Assembly (NCBI GenBank): GCA_016926695.1
Contig: JAFGOB010000170.1
Coordinates: 1 to 64,000 of the forward strand
Direction of reading: 5' to 3'
DNA length: 64,000 nucleotides
Source of the DNA: Dehalococcoidales bacterium
GTDB lineage: Bacteria; Chloroflexota; Dehalococcoidia; Dehalococcoidales; UBA3254
Program-made: the position numbers and the translations under genes
Notes under the pieces: model-generated
What the model was told of the DNA's origin: nothing
Seen by the model: only the letters and a program-made list of their open reading frames with translations
Database searches by the model: none
Shown here: positions 9,648 to 18,219 of the stretch, piece after piece
Layout of the letters: the number at the start of each line of letters is the position of its first letter
Numbering within the stretch: the first letter of the stretch is position 1

Positions 9648-10154
9648 TCATTTACCAGCCTTAATCATCCTGGCTGCCGTTTGAACAGCCTTAATATGCG
9701 CATCATAGCTGCCGCAGCGGCACAAATTCCCGCTGAGCGCCTCTTTTATCTCTTCTACGGTGGGATCGGGATTGCGGTCCAGCAAAGCCTTGGCTGTCAC
9801 CACGAAGCCGGGCGTACAATAGCCGCACTGAGCGGCCCAGCTCATGATATAGGCCTCTATAAGAGGGTGTCCGGAGTCGGCAATGCCCTCAGCCGTTTCT
9901 ATTACAGCACCGCTGCATTCCACTCCCAGCACCATGCAGGACAGCACAGGCCGTCTGTCCATAAGGACGGTACAGGAGCCGCAGGCCCCGTAACCGCTGC
10001 AAAAGTCCTTAACAGAGGTCAGTCCCAGCTTCTTACGCAGGACATCGCGCAGAGTCCAATTATCAGGGACATCCAGCTCATATCTTCTTCCATTGACAGT
10101 GAGTTCCACTATCACGTCACGGGACTGTTTTTCCATTATTGTTGATTCAGTCAT
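9648..10154 (-). CDS. 2Fe-2S subunit of the molybdenum hydroxylase
   Basis: This is the small CoxS/XdhC-type subunit, about 168 residues. The plant-type ferredoxin domain has Cys in CSGYGACGSC plus a later Cys (C-x4-C-x2-C-x11-C). The second, all-alpha 2Fe-2S domain has CGYC and CRCG. It carries electrons between the molybdenum centre and the flavin subunit. The frame extends up to a TTG at 10193, but ATG at 10154 has AAGGAT at proper spacing and is preferred. It is the first gene of the S-L-M operon. No promoter is obvious in the 163 bases upstream, so it may be read through from the permease genes. Confidence 0.9.
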   Translation of the reverse strand: MTESTIMEKQSRDVIVELTVNGRRYELDVPDNWTLRDVLRKKLGLTSVKDFCSGYGACGSCTVLMDRRPVLSCMVLGVECSGAVIETAEGIADSGHPLIEAYIMSWAAQCGYCTPGFVVTAKALLDRNPDPTVEEIKEALSGNLCRCGSYDAHIKAVQTAARMIKAGK

Positions 10155-10317
10155 TTTTATATCCTTATCCAAAAACATCCGGGATAGAGGCAACAGGTAT
10201 ATACTTTATGAATAGTTATGTTTGCCGGTAAACTGATGCAATAACATAGGGCCACCGGCTCGAAGAGCGAGACGACGGTGCTGATATCTACAGTATAATA
10301 TCCTGTAGAATTTGCGT

Positions 10318-11238
10318 TTACAAAGCTCCCCGCAGCCGGGGATCAAGGGCGTCACGGAGTCCGTCGCCCACCATGTTGAAGCTAAACACTACCAGCATAA
10401 TGGCGCCTCCCGGTACAAAAGAGAGCAGCGGCGCCCGCGTCAAATAATCGCGCCCGTCGTTTACCATGCTGCCCCAGGCCGCTGTAGGGGCTTCGATACC
10501 GATGCCGAGGAAGCTCAGGCCGGCTTCCGCAAGGATGGTTGAACCCAGCATCATCGTCATGATGACAATAAAAGGCGGGAAAGAATTGATGACGACATGT
10601 CGCAGCATGATACGCCTGTCTGATGCCCCAATGGCTTTTCCAGCCGCAATATAGTCATTTTCTTTGATCGCCAATACCTGGGCGCACATCACCCTGCAAT
10701 ATATCGGTACCAGGCCGACGGTAAGAGCTATGATGACGTTGGTGATTCCACCACCCAGCAGGGCGGCGATAACCATTGCCAGCAATAACATGGGGAAAGA
10801 CATCAGTGCATCGATACAGCGCATAATAATATTGTTTGGCCAGGCCCCGTAGTAGCCGGCAATAAGGCCCAGAGTCATACCGATCACCGCTGCCAGAATT
10901 ACCACGATCAGTCCGACCATCAAGGAGACTCGTGCTCCGTAAATCAGACGGCTGAGGGTATCTCTGCCAAGCTGATCGGTCCCCAGCCAGTGCGCCTGGC
11001 TGGGACCTTCCAGGATTTTGCCTGTTCCCAGTTCATAAGGATCATAAACGGCCAGTACAGGGGCCAGAATAGCCACCAGAATAGTGATGAGTATTATCAC
11101 CATACCGAATATTACCAGCCCCCTGCTGAAGAACACACGCCTGAAGCGCTGCCATTCACTTACCCGCGGAGCTATTGTTTCCTCTTTGATTTCAATATTC
11201 TGTAAGCTGTTTCCTGCCATATCTACTTCATCATCCAT
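10318..11238 (-). CDS. ABC transporter permease, DppC/OppC type
   Basis: Inner-membrane permease of a peptide/nickel-type importer: a hydrophilic N-terminus, a first membrane helix (LVIFGMVIILITILVAIL), the OppC_N segment, then the BPD_transp_1 domain of five helices with the EAA-like loop AAGKAIGASDRRIMLRHVV. The reading frame stays open to 11277, but that codon is TTG without a ribosome site. ATG at 11238 overlaps the preceding gene's stop by 8 bases, which suits translational coupling. ATG at 11220 is another option. Together with the upstream permease it forms the channel. No ATPase genes (DppD/DppF) are in the window, so they must be supplied from elsewhere. Confidence 0.9.
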   Translation of the reverse strand: MDDEVDMAGNSLQNIEIKEETIAPRVSEWQRFRRVFFSRGLVIFGMVIILITILVAILAPVLAVYDPYELGTGKILEGPSQAHWLGTDQLGRDTLSRLIYGARVSLMVGLIVVILAAVIGMTLGLIAGYYGAWPNNIIMRCIDALMSFPMLLLAMVIAALLGGGITNVIIALTVGLVPIYCRVMCAQVLAIKENDYIAAGKAIGASDRRIMLRHVVINSFPPFIVIMTMMLGSTILAEAGLSFLGIGIEAPTAAWGSMVNDGRDYLTRAPLLSFVPGGAIMLVVFSFNMVGDGLRDALDPRLRGAL

Positions 11239-12187
11239 ATCGAATTCTGGGATCCAGCCAGCCATATAAAAGGTCAACTGCCAGATTGGCCAGCAGTGTT
11301 GTAGCAGCGATTATAAGAATAAAAGCCTGTATATAGGGATAGTCCTGGTTGACCACCGAGGTGATGGCCAGTCTGCCCATTCCCGGTATGGCGAATACAG
11401 TTTCAACCAGTACCGAACCGCCCAGAACATTGCTTATTCCTGCTCCTAAAAGGGTTACTACCGGGATAAGTCCATTTTTAAGGGCATGTCTCATAACTAT
11501 TACCCGTTCCGTAAGACCTTTGGCCCAGGCTGTACGGATATAGTCCTGGTGCATAACCTCCAGCATAGCCGAGCGAGTCTGTCGTGCGTTTCCAGCGATA
11601 GGAAATAGAGCAAGGCAAATGACCGGCATTATCATCTGTTTGGTATTCATCCAGAAGTCATCGAAAGGGGAGGTATATCCCCTCACCGGCAACCAGTCCA
11701 GGTACACACTGAATACGGACAACATCAAGACGCCCAGCCAGAAGACCGGGATGGTAATACCCAGGTTAGCCAGAAAGGTAACCACGGTATCCAGCCATGT
11801 TCCTCTTTTAACCGCGCTGATTACTCCCAGTAAAACTCCAATCACGGTACCAAGAATAAAGGACACTATTCCCAGATGGAAAGTAATCGGGAGACGGTGA
11901 AGTATTTCGTTTATCACCGGCGTACTCTGAAGGATGGATACTCCCAGGTCTCCATGTAGAAGAGCCCAAAGCCAATCGCCGTACTGGACGATAATAGGTT
12001 TGTCCAGCCCGTATTCATGCCTGAGCGCATCTATTTCCTCTGAAGTAAAACTGGCCTGATCACTCATAGTGACCAGCATACGAATTGGATCACCCGGCAG
12101 TAGACGCATGGCGAAAAAGACTATGGCTGTGACCAGGATGAGAACAACCAGAGCCAGTAACAATCTTCTAACAATATACGTCGTCAT
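11231..12187 (-). CDS. ABC transporter permease, DppB/OppB type
   Basis: This 318-residue integral membrane protein starts MTTYIVRRLLLALVVLILV, the usual DppB N-terminus, with the RLLPGDP motif just after helix 1. Five further helices carry the EAA loop TAWAKGLTERVIVMRHALKN that docks an ATPase. It pairs with the overlapping DppC-type gene. Substrate specificity comes from the lipoprotein encoded upstream, from which it is separated by 147 bases holding a very strong palindrome. Confidence 0.92.
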   Translation of the reverse strand: MTTYIVRRLLLALVVLILVTAIVFFAMRLLPGDPIRMLVTMSDQASFTSEEIDALRHEYGLDKPIIVQYGDWLWALLHGDLGVSILQSTPVINEILHRLPITFHLGIVSFILGTVIGVLLGVISAVKRGTWLDTVVTFLANLGITIPVFWLGVLMLSVFSVYLDWLPVRGYTSPFDDFWMNTKQMIMPVICLALFPIAGNARQTRSAMLEVMHQDYIRTAWAKGLTERVIVMRHALKNGLIPVVTLLGAGISNVLGGSVLVETVFAIPGMGRLAITSVVNQDYPYIQAFILIIAATTLLANLAVDLLYGWLDPRIRYG

Positions 12188-12293
12188 AGCTAATACACAG
12201 CCTCAAATATTCTATTACTGAGGAGCTGCCAGGTTGTGAAAGGATAGAATAAATCAAAGGAACCGGGATTCTTCACAATCCAGGGCATGGTAT

Positions 12294-12329
12294 CAGGCAG
12301 CAGGCCGGCCCGGGCCGGCCTGCTGCCTG
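12294..12329. terminator. 36-bp perfect GC-rich palindrome between binding protein and permease genes
   Basis: Bases 12294-12329 are a perfect 36-bp palindrome (half-site CAGGCAGCAGGCCGGCCC). It lies 5 bases past the stop of the substrate-binding gene and about 107 bases before the permease start. No T-run follows. It probably stabilises the 3' end of the binding-protein mRNA or causes partial termination, giving excess binding protein over permease. Confidence 0.65.
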
Positions 12330-12334
12330 TAATA

Positions 12335-13966
12335 CTATTTATCCAACCAGACGTTTTCCCATTCATAAGCCCAGAAATAGGCATTGCGGTCGCCGAGTCT
12401 TCCGCCTTTAACATAGGAACGGTAAACAAAGCACTGACCGCATTCAATTACCGGTACGACCGAAACGTTGTCATAAAGCACGCGGGCTGCTTTCATGGTT
12501 AATCCAGCATCATATTCAGTAGAGGTGGAGGATGCTGTGATGGCTTCCACCCAATCCGGGCGGGCCTTGTTCATGCTCAAGAAAAACTCCGCGCCGGGTG
12601 CGAAATCCTGGACAAAGGACTGGTTCATGTTGCCATAGGCAGGCAGGGTATCGCCAATGATAGCGTTTTTCCAGGTTCCCGTATTGCGGTATTCATTATA
12701 TCTAGCCGCTTCCAGGAATTTCAAATCGGTCTTTATTCCCGCTTTAGTCAATTGGGCCTGTAAAGATACCCAGATGTCCTTGTTTAAAAAGGTAGGATTA
12801 GGTAAAAGCTCGGTGGAGAATCCATCGGGATATCCGGCTTCAGCCAGCAGTTGTTTGGATTTTTCGGGGTTATATTCTCTTCCTACATAGGAAGGATCAT
12901 AAGAGGTGCTGATGCGTGTAGGGAGCTGGTAACAGGGCTCAAGGTATCCGTATCCGAGGTTTTCAGCCAGCCATTCACGGTCAATGGCATGGTCAACCGC
13001 TTCACGCACTTTCTTATCATAAAATGGTGAATCCTCGTTCAGGTCATCAAAAATTATGAAAGTTGTTGCCTGGGGTTGAGCGAACATCTCGACGCCGTCT
13101 ATTTCGGCGTAATCGGCTGTCTCTTTACCAAGAGCAACCATGGTGATATCCACCTCTCCCTTCTGCATAGCTGCTTTTCGGGTAACAAGATCGGGAACAT
13201 AGATGATTTCTACTTCGTCCAGGTAAGGCAGACCCTCATTCCAGTAGTCGGGATTCCTCTCGAGGGTCATATGATCATCCGGGACAAATTCTACAAACCT
13301 GAAAGGTCCGGTGCCTACCGGGTTCAATTTGGCCCAATCAATGCCGTTCTTTTCAACTGCTGCCTGGGAGACGAAGCAATTGCCATCGAAAACCGGCAAG
13401 ATCGTACTGCGCCATGTAGCCAGCTTGATTTTAACCGTATAGTCGTCAATTATCTCAACAGACTTCCAGTCAGCCCTCTTTTTGGCTTCGATCATAGCAT
13501 CAAAGTTGAACTTGACGGCCTGGGCATTGAAGGGCGAACCATCATGGAACTTGACATCATTTCTGAGGTGAAAGGTGATGGACGGTTCATTCGTATCGAT
13601 ATCCCAGGATGAGGCCAGTGACGGGGTAACAGTTCCATCCCACCAGGCTTTTACCAGGCTGTCATACAGGTAATACTGGGGTACCATGGTGAAAGTGGCC
13701 GCAGGCCAGCCGATATTGCCTGCCGGACTGTTGTTGGCCATATATACCATCTTGCCTCCATATTTTGGCTGGCCGCTGGCAGGCTTCTGTGCCGGGGGTT
13801 GGGTCTGAGATGCAGCCTGTGTTGCAGCCTGCGTTGCAGCCGGTGGTGCAGCCTGTGTAGTTGCCGGAGCCGCAGACGGAGCAGTAGTTTGATCGCCGCA
13901 GGCGGTGAAAAGCGATGCAGCCAGTAACATAACAACCAGAAAAACGCCGAGAAAAACTTTATACAT
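12335..13966 (-). CDS. Extracellular solute-binding lipoprotein, family 5 (DppA/OppA-like)
   Basis: The lipoprotein signal peptide has a hydrophobic core and a lipobox ending LFTAC. An Ala/Gln/Pro-rich linker follows (about residues 25-65), then a full SBP_bac_5 fold: YDSLVKAW near the N-terminus, the SWDIDTNEPSITFHLRNDVKFHDG signature region, and GTGPFRFVEF. Family members bind peptides, nickel chelates, sugars or aromatic acids, so the ligand is open. ATG at 13966 sits 8 nt after GGAGG. The longer frame from 13981 would place that ribosome site inside the gene. It is the first and probably best-expressed gene of the importer. Confidence 0.92.
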   Translation of the reverse strand: MYKVFLGVFLVVMLLAASLFTACGDQTTAPSAAPATTQAAPPAATQAATQAASQTQPPAQKPASGQPKYGGKMVYMANNSPAGNIGWPAATFTMVPQYYLYDSLVKAWWDGTVTPSLASSWDIDTNEPSITFHLRNDVKFHDGSPFNAQAVKFNFDAMIEAKKRADWKSVEIIDDYTVKIKLATWRSTILPVFDGNCFVSQAAVEKNGIDWAKLNPVGTGPFRFVEFVPDDHMTLERNPDYWNEGLPYLDEVEIIYVPDLVTRKAAMQKGEVDITMVALGKETADYAEIDGVEMFAQPQATTFIIFDDLNEDSPFYDKKVREAVDHAIDREWLAENLGYGYLEPCYQLPTRISTSYDPSYVGREYNPEKSKQLLAEAGYPDGFSTELLPNPTFLNKDIWVSLQAQLTKAGIKTDLKFLEAARYNEYRNTGTWKNAIIGDTLPAYGNMNQSFVQDFAPGAEFFLSMNKARPDWVEAITASSTSTEYDAGLTMKAARVLYDNVSVVPVIECGQCFVYRSYVKGGRLGDRNAYFWAYEWENVWLDK

Positions 13967-14081
13967 CAAATATTCCTCCATAAAATTTTCTGCAGTCTCG
14001 TAATGTTTTTTACCCAGTAGAAATCAATCAGTAACGATGCTTCTTGCTGTCATCATTAAAAGACAGGAATTGCTTTTTACA

Positions 14082-14110
14082 ATTAAACATTATTAATGGT
14101 CCATGGTCAA
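14082..14110 (-). promoter_or_regulatory. Promoter for the solute-binding protein gene
   Basis: On the minus strand TTGACC (14110-14105) and TTTAAT (14087-14082) are 17 bp apart, giving a leader of about 110 nt. Just upstream is AAGGAGG followed by a five-codon start-stop frame, perhaps chance. The rest of the 454-base gap (13967-14420) shows no convincing gene. Confidence 0.5.
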
Positions 14111-14420
14111 GACATACCTCCTTATATAATGTAGTCTTATACATAAAATCCCTCACTATTTTTTCGGGCATGTGTCCCGGATTGACAAGCTTTTTCTCTC
14201 GCAACAATAAAGCGCTCTGATATACAAAAAGGATGCGGATGCATGAGAGAGAACAAGCTAATAAATCCCAGTCCCGAGTCTATCATAAAGCGGACTTTCC
14301 GGGAGCGTCCAGAGATAATACTTTCTCTCCTCCCCATGAATACCTGCTTTTCCGACAAGACTGATAGCGCCTTTATGTATTATCCTTCTGATATATTTTG
14401 TTAAAAAGTGATAATTGTAT

Positions 14421-15296
14421 TCAGGCCAGACTGGAAACAGTCTTCTGCCACTCTTTGCCGCCTACCGGACAATAAGCCAGACACTTGGCACAGAAATAAC
14501 CTGCTCCAAGAGCGGCTACGACATCCATTTTGGCAAAGGGTGCAATCTTTTCACGGGCCTTCTGAATTTCTTCAGGCGTCGGATCAAGGGGTAACTCCTG
14601 ATCAACGTGACCGAGGGTTTTTTTAGTCAGGGCTTCAGTAGAGATGCGGCATCTATCGGGATATATGTAGCCATACTCATAGGTACGATCGCCGATAACT
14701 ACTTTATTGGTTTTAACGGGGTCGATGGCGTGTGAAGGACAAATCTTGACGCACACATCACATTTCTCCATATCGCAGATCGGAGGTCCGCTATACAGAG
14801 GATCCGGATCGAGATCAGCCCTGGTTATCACGCTTACTGCCCTGATCCTGGGTCCCCAGTCCGGAGTTAAAACAATATGGTTTCTACCCAGCTCGCCGAT
14901 ACCGGCAGCTACCATGGCATGCCTGTGGCTGAACGGAGCGCCGCCGCTACCGGGGCCTGACGGCATCGGGGCAGAAATATGGCCTCTTCTTTCCAGAAAT
15001 CTGGCAATCCTGTAAGAGGCGAAATTCAAATGGGTATTCGGTGTGAACATGTGGCCGTGGGTTCCGTAGATACAAAGCATATACCTGTTCCCATCTTCAT
15101 GAGCCCTGAAAATGGATTGAACGGTTCCTATACCCAATCTGACCGCCATAACAACAACATTTTTTGCTCCGGGCAGTAAGTCCGCCGGCCGGTGTCCCTC
15201 AGGCGCTCCCGCCAGCCTTTCTACAGGACTGACTCCGATGTAGTCAACTTCGACCACATCTTTTGCGTATCTCTTAAGTTCTTCCGTCAAGCTCAT
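14421..15296 (-). CDS. QueG-like 4Fe-4S protein (epoxyqueuosine reductase/reductive dehalogenase-related)
   Basis: This 291-residue protein has the catalytic-domain pattern shared by QueG and reductive dehalogenases (LLPGAKNVVVMAVRL, GELGRNHIVLTPDWGPRIR). It has two Fe-S clusters: C174, C179, C182, C186 and C269, C272, C276, with C216 as possible eighth ligand. It lacks the long C-terminal HEAT-like repeat of true QueG and has no Tat signal, so it is neither queG nor a classic membrane-anchored RdhA. Such orphan paralogues are common in strict anaerobes and may reduce an organic substrate with cobalamin. ATG at 15296 follows GGAAAGGAA. The longer TTG start at 15314 is unlikely. Its promoter region holds the GntR-type operator. 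Confidence 0.8.
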   Translation of the reverse strand: MSLTEELKRYAKDVVEVDYIGVSPVERLAGAPEGHRPADLLPGAKNVVVMAVRLGIGTVQSIFRAHEDGNRYMLCIYGTHGHMFTPNTHLNFASYRIARFLERRGHISAPMPSGPGSGGAPFSHRHAMVAAGIGELGRNHIVLTPDWGPRIRAVSVITRADLDPDPLYSGPPICDMEKCDVCVKICPSHAIDPVKTNKVVIGDRTYEYGYIYPDRCRISTEALTKKTLGHVDQELPLDPTPEEIQKAREKIAPFAKMDVVAALGAGYFCAKCLAYCPVGGKEWQKTVSSLA

Positions 15297-15434
15297 CAAA
15301 TCGTTCCTTTCCAAATGATATTTTTTGATTAAAATACCCTACCATATCGTTATGCGTAATAGATAATCGAAATACAGAAAAATATAACAAAACAGCACTT
15401 TTCAGGTTTAAAGGTACGTTAATTAACATACAAA

Positions 15435-15458
15435 ATAGTATACCAAATTGTATACTAT
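15435..15458. promoter_or_regulatory. Operator-like inverted repeat, GntR/FCD type
   Basis: A perfect 9-bp inverted repeat ATAGTATAC / GTATACTAT with a 6-bp spacer lies between the divergent QueG-like gene and the GntR gene. It contains two GTATAC hexamers 12 bp apart. FCD-class regulators bind short palindromes of this type next to their own genes. Confidence 0.65.
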
Positions 15459-15523
15459 CGAAGGATGTTATCATAATTAATCAGGTTTGTCAACGATCCC
15501 GGCAAGCCTGTTTTCAAGCAAAA

Positions 15524-15552
15524 TTGACACGTTATGATGCCGGTGATAATAT
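15524..15552 (+). promoter_or_regulatory. Promoter of the GntR gene
   Basis: A consensus TTGACA (15524-15529) and TAATAT (15547-15552) are 17 bp apart. Transcription would start near 15559, leaving a leader of about 44 nt. The operator lies about 65 bp upstream of the -35. Confidence 0.7.
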
Positions 15553-15602
15553 AAACATAATGTATAAAAATTATCTATTTGTAAAAAATATAAGCTGAAA
15601 AT

Positions 15603-16256
15603 ATGCAAGTGGTCGAATCGGATACAAAGAGCAAGTTAGCTGAAGAGGCGTTAATCAAGATCCAGCAGTCCATTATTTCGGGTGATCTACGCCCCAATCA
15701 ACGCCTGATAGAAGCTGAACTGTCCCAGAAACTGGGCATGAGCCGGACCCCTGTTCGCGAGGCCATCAGGAGGCTGCAGCAAACGGGTTACGTGACAATA
15801 ATGCACAATGGCGGAGCTATTGTCACGGAATTTTCGAGAAAAAACATCAAAGACCAGTTTGAAATCAGAGAAGCGCTGGAAACGCTGGTGGTCAGACTGG
15901 GTTGTGAATTATGTACCGAAGAACAAATCAGCCAGGCACGGAAATATTTGGAGTCAGCAGCGGAAGCGGCCGGCAAGCATGATTTAAGTAAATACAATCA
16001 GTTCAATGCCCTGTTTCACAACGTTCTGCTGGAAGCATGCGGCAATGACAGACTGATCAGCCTGGTCAGAACAATAAGGGACTATTATTACCTGGGGAAA
16101 TTAGCCAGTATAATAACCGAAGCCGAGTTACGCAGCATTATCAAGCAGCATTTTGCTTTGCTCGAAGCAATGAGCAAGCGGGACAAAAAGGTAGCTGTAA
16201 AGTCAACAAGAAAAATCCTCAGGATACTGGCAAAGATCTCCGTAACCAGGATGTGA
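15603..16256 (+). CDS. GntR-family transcriptional regulator, FCD class
   Basis: This 217-residue regulator has an N-terminal winged helix (about 15-75) with the GntR signature SQKLGMSRTPVREAIRRLQQ. An all-alpha FCD ligand-binding domain (about 85-210) follows, with metal-ligand-like His residues in FNALFH and KQHFALLEA. FCD regulators usually sense organic acids or other pathway substrates and repress neighbouring catabolic genes. It is divergent from the catabolic island, which makes it the likely local regulator. ATG at 15603 has only a weak ribosome site. Confidence 0.92.
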   Translation: MQVVESDTKSKLAEEALIKIQQSIISGDLRPNQRLIEAELSQKLGMSRTPVREAIRRLQQTGYVTIMHNGGAIVTEFSRKNIKDQFEIREALETLVVRLGCELCTEEQISQARKYLESAAEAAGKHDLSKYNQFNALFHNVLLEACGNDRLISLVRTIRDYYYLGKLASIITEAELRSIIKQHFALLEAMSKRDKKVAVKSTRKILRILAKISVTRM

Positions 16257-16316
16257 TCCGGTCATCTCCTCGTTACATTGTTCGAGCTGTACTGAACCGA
16301 ACGGAGGGATATCCGC

Positions 16317-16808
16317 CTAAGCCTTAACTCTGTCCCCGTAAATACCCTTGAGCATAGCTACCATATCTTTGGAATATGTATCAATGTTATAGGTATCCTT
16401 TCTTTTATGGGACTCAATCCTGACTTCGGTAATTGTCCGGTCCACTTCCTGTCCCCAACTGCTCTGAGACTTTTGCTTTATACTGATAAGTTTTATTTCC
16501 TGGTTGGAAATAGCGAAATTCCACGGAGTTTCGCCAAGTACCTTATCAGGCGGAATATCCCAATATCTGTTTGAATAAGCCAGGGTTGCCTTAAGCTGAT
16601 CAGCCCAGCGGGAGAGGAAGCCCTTGCCCTCCTCTTTGCCCTTCCGTTGAGCTTCGGATACGGCATCCTTAAGCATATTTCCGGTTATTTGGGCGAAGAT
16701 AGCGCGCTGATCGGTGATAATGAGTGCACAGGTATCCCACCTGCCGAACGATTTAGGTTTTTTGAGTACCGGTATGAGTCCCAACATCTTTTCTTCCATT
16801 ACCTTCAT
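16317..16808 (-). CDS. Conserved hypothetical protein (PH-like fold possible)
   Basis: This is a soluble protein of about 160 residues with no signal peptide or membrane helix. The N-terminal part (MLGLIPVLKKPKSFGRWDTCALIITDQRAIFAQ) resembles the opening of small bacterial proteins with a PH-like beta barrel. A charged helix (KGKEEGKGFLSRW) and a beta-rich half follow. The resemblance is by eye and no function is claimed. ATG at 16808 is only 2 nt from AAAGG; ATG at 16799 has better spacing (10 nt). It stands alone, convergent with gntR. Confidence 0.65.
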   Translation of the reverse strand: MKVMEEKMLGLIPVLKKPKSFGRWDTCALIITDQRAIFAQITGNMLKDAVSEAQRKGKEEGKGFLSRWADQLKATLAYSNRYWDIPPDKVLGETPWNFAISNQEIKLISIKQKSQSSWGQEVDRTITEVRIESHKRKDTYNIDTYSKDMVAMLKGIYGDRVKA

Positions 16809-17221
16809 ATCCTTTGTTAAAATATTAATAGAACAGCATTACAATAAGTCGTAATCAGCCGTTTGCTCCCTTTGCCGAAGGAAAATCAAAATGGATTTTT
16901 CTCTTTAACTAATTGCGCCTTAACCAGTTAATATTATATAAAAAATACCTCTTGAAAAGGGAAATTGTATTTTGTTATGCTTGATGAAAACCGGGGAGTT
17001 CCAGGTTTATGCTTTAGCACTCCGATTTTATGTAAACTGTAAAGGAGGGCTGTTAAAATAGCCCTTTGGACCGATCTAACGGTTTGCCTGCTAATGATTG
17101 AATTAACGGTTATAATAGTACTGATAGTCGTGGAATGGTCCTGGAAAGCGCTTGATTGCCGCTTTACAGGCAATTACTAATAATATAATAAGATCAATAA
17201 ATTCGGCCGGGAGGGCGAAAA
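16809..17221. other. Divergent intergenic region
   Basis: This 413-base gap is AT-rich. It holds a TATAAT box on the minus strand (16938-16933) ahead of the hypothetical gene and a small hairpin (AGGGCT...AGCCCT, about 17046-17065). On the plus strand TTTACA (17163) is followed 15 bp later by TATAAT (17184-17189), a possible promoter for the esterase. I find no supportable gene here. Confidence 0.4.
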
Positions 17222-18067
17222 ATGCCGGAGATGGTATTTGACATATCCTATGCAGCACAGTCCGACAGACAGAGACTGGACATCTATTTGCCAGGTAAAG
17301 GTAAAGGTCCTATTCCCGTGATCATATGGTTTCATCCGGGGGGATTTACACAGGGAGACAAGGAGATGGTGCAGCCGCTGACCGGGGCAATCCTGAAGAG
17401 GGGATACGCGGTTGTAAGTGCTGATTACCGTCTGGCGGACGAGGCTATATTCCCGGCACAGATCCAGGATGCCAAGACTTCGGTCAGGTGGGTAAGGGCT
17501 AATGCCGTCAAATATAATTTCGACCTGGGAAAGATCGCCTGCTGGGGTATATCGGCGGGAAGTACCATAGCTGCGCTGGTAGGGACATCAGCCGGCGTAA
17601 AGGAGCTGGAAGACCTTTCCACGGGCAATTCCGGGGAGTCCAGCAGGGTGGACGCCGTGGTCTCCTGGTACGGTCCGATGGACTTCAACGCGCTGGAGTC
17701 TCATCACCTCCAACTGGGGCAGAAACCGCTCCAGGACCCGGATATTTCGGGGGAATCACGCATGATGGGGGGCAGCGTTTCCGAGCTTCCTGAAAGATAC
17801 AGGGCAGCCAGTCCAATCAACTATATAAGCCATGAATGCCCACCGTTTTTTATCCAGCATGGAAAATCGGATGATGTTATTCCCTATCTGCAAAGCGTTT
17901 TATTTGCCGGGGCCCTGGAATCGGCGATCGGAAAAGAGCGAGTGAAACTGAGACTGATCGAAAACGCCGGTCACTTCGACCGCGTACACAGTTCTCCTGA
18001 AAATCTCAATGCGGCCCTTGATTTCCTGGACAAACATCTGGACTTTTCAATGCAGTCTTTACAATAG
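17222..18067 (+). CDS. Alpha/beta hydrolase, BD-FAE/carboxylesterase type
   Basis: This 281-residue cytoplasmic esterase has an oxyanion-hole motif WFHPGG (residues 36-41, a variant of HGGG), nucleophile S111 in GISAGS, an acid Asp in the GKSDDVIPY segment, and His in NAGHF near residue 250. The fold covers the full length and resembles Abhydrolase_3/BD-FAE enzymes that cleave small esters. The substrate is unknown. ATG at 17222 follows GGGAGGGCG. The gene is monocistronic and ends at a bidirectional terminator shared with the convergent alcohol dehydrogenase. Confidence 0.88.
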   Translation: MPEMVFDISYAAQSDRQRLDIYLPGKGKGPIPVIIWFHPGGFTQGDKEMVQPLTGAILKRGYAVVSADYRLADEAIFPAQIQDAKTSVRWVRANAVKYNFDLGKIACWGISAGSTIAALVGTSAGVKELEDLSTGNSGESSRVDAVVSWYGPMDFNALESHHLQLGQKPLQDPDISGESRMMGGSVSELPERYRAASPINYISHECPPFFIQHGKSDDVIPYLQSVLFAGALESAIGKERVKLRLIENAGHFDRVHSSPENLNAALDFLDKHLDFSMQSLQ

Positions 18068-18136
18068 TGTGAAATCAGTCCGGACGAAGGCCGGGTTGCA
18101 GCCAGGCTGTGATGGTAAGGAAGACAAGAATCGACA

Positions 18137-18173
18137 AAAAGCCTCCGCTCTCAAAATTGGAACGGAGGCTTTT
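18137..18173. terminator. Bidirectional intrinsic terminator
   Basis: An 11-bp stem (AAAAGCCTCCG at 18137-18147, CGGAGGCTTTT at 18163-18173) has T-runs on both strands. It lies between the convergent esterase and alcohol dehydrogenase genes. Confidence 0.85.
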
Positions 18174-18219
18174 CAAGCGACTTGAAGACGTTTGGCTTTA
18201 ACGGTTGGAAACAAAGACT

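Noticed and set aside
9561..10145. Plus-strand open frame of 194 codons
   Set aside because: It lies opposite the 2Fe-2S and large subunit genes, whose motifs are certain, and its own translation has no recognisable fold.
14137..14358. Minus-strand frame of 73 codons in the gap before the solute-binding gene
   Set aside because: TTG start without ribosome site, mixed composition, no recognisable motif, so it is not supported.
16934..17173. Minus-strand frame of 79 codons in the divergent gap before the esterase
   Set aside because: No clear ribosome site or conserved pattern, and it covers probable promoter sequence.
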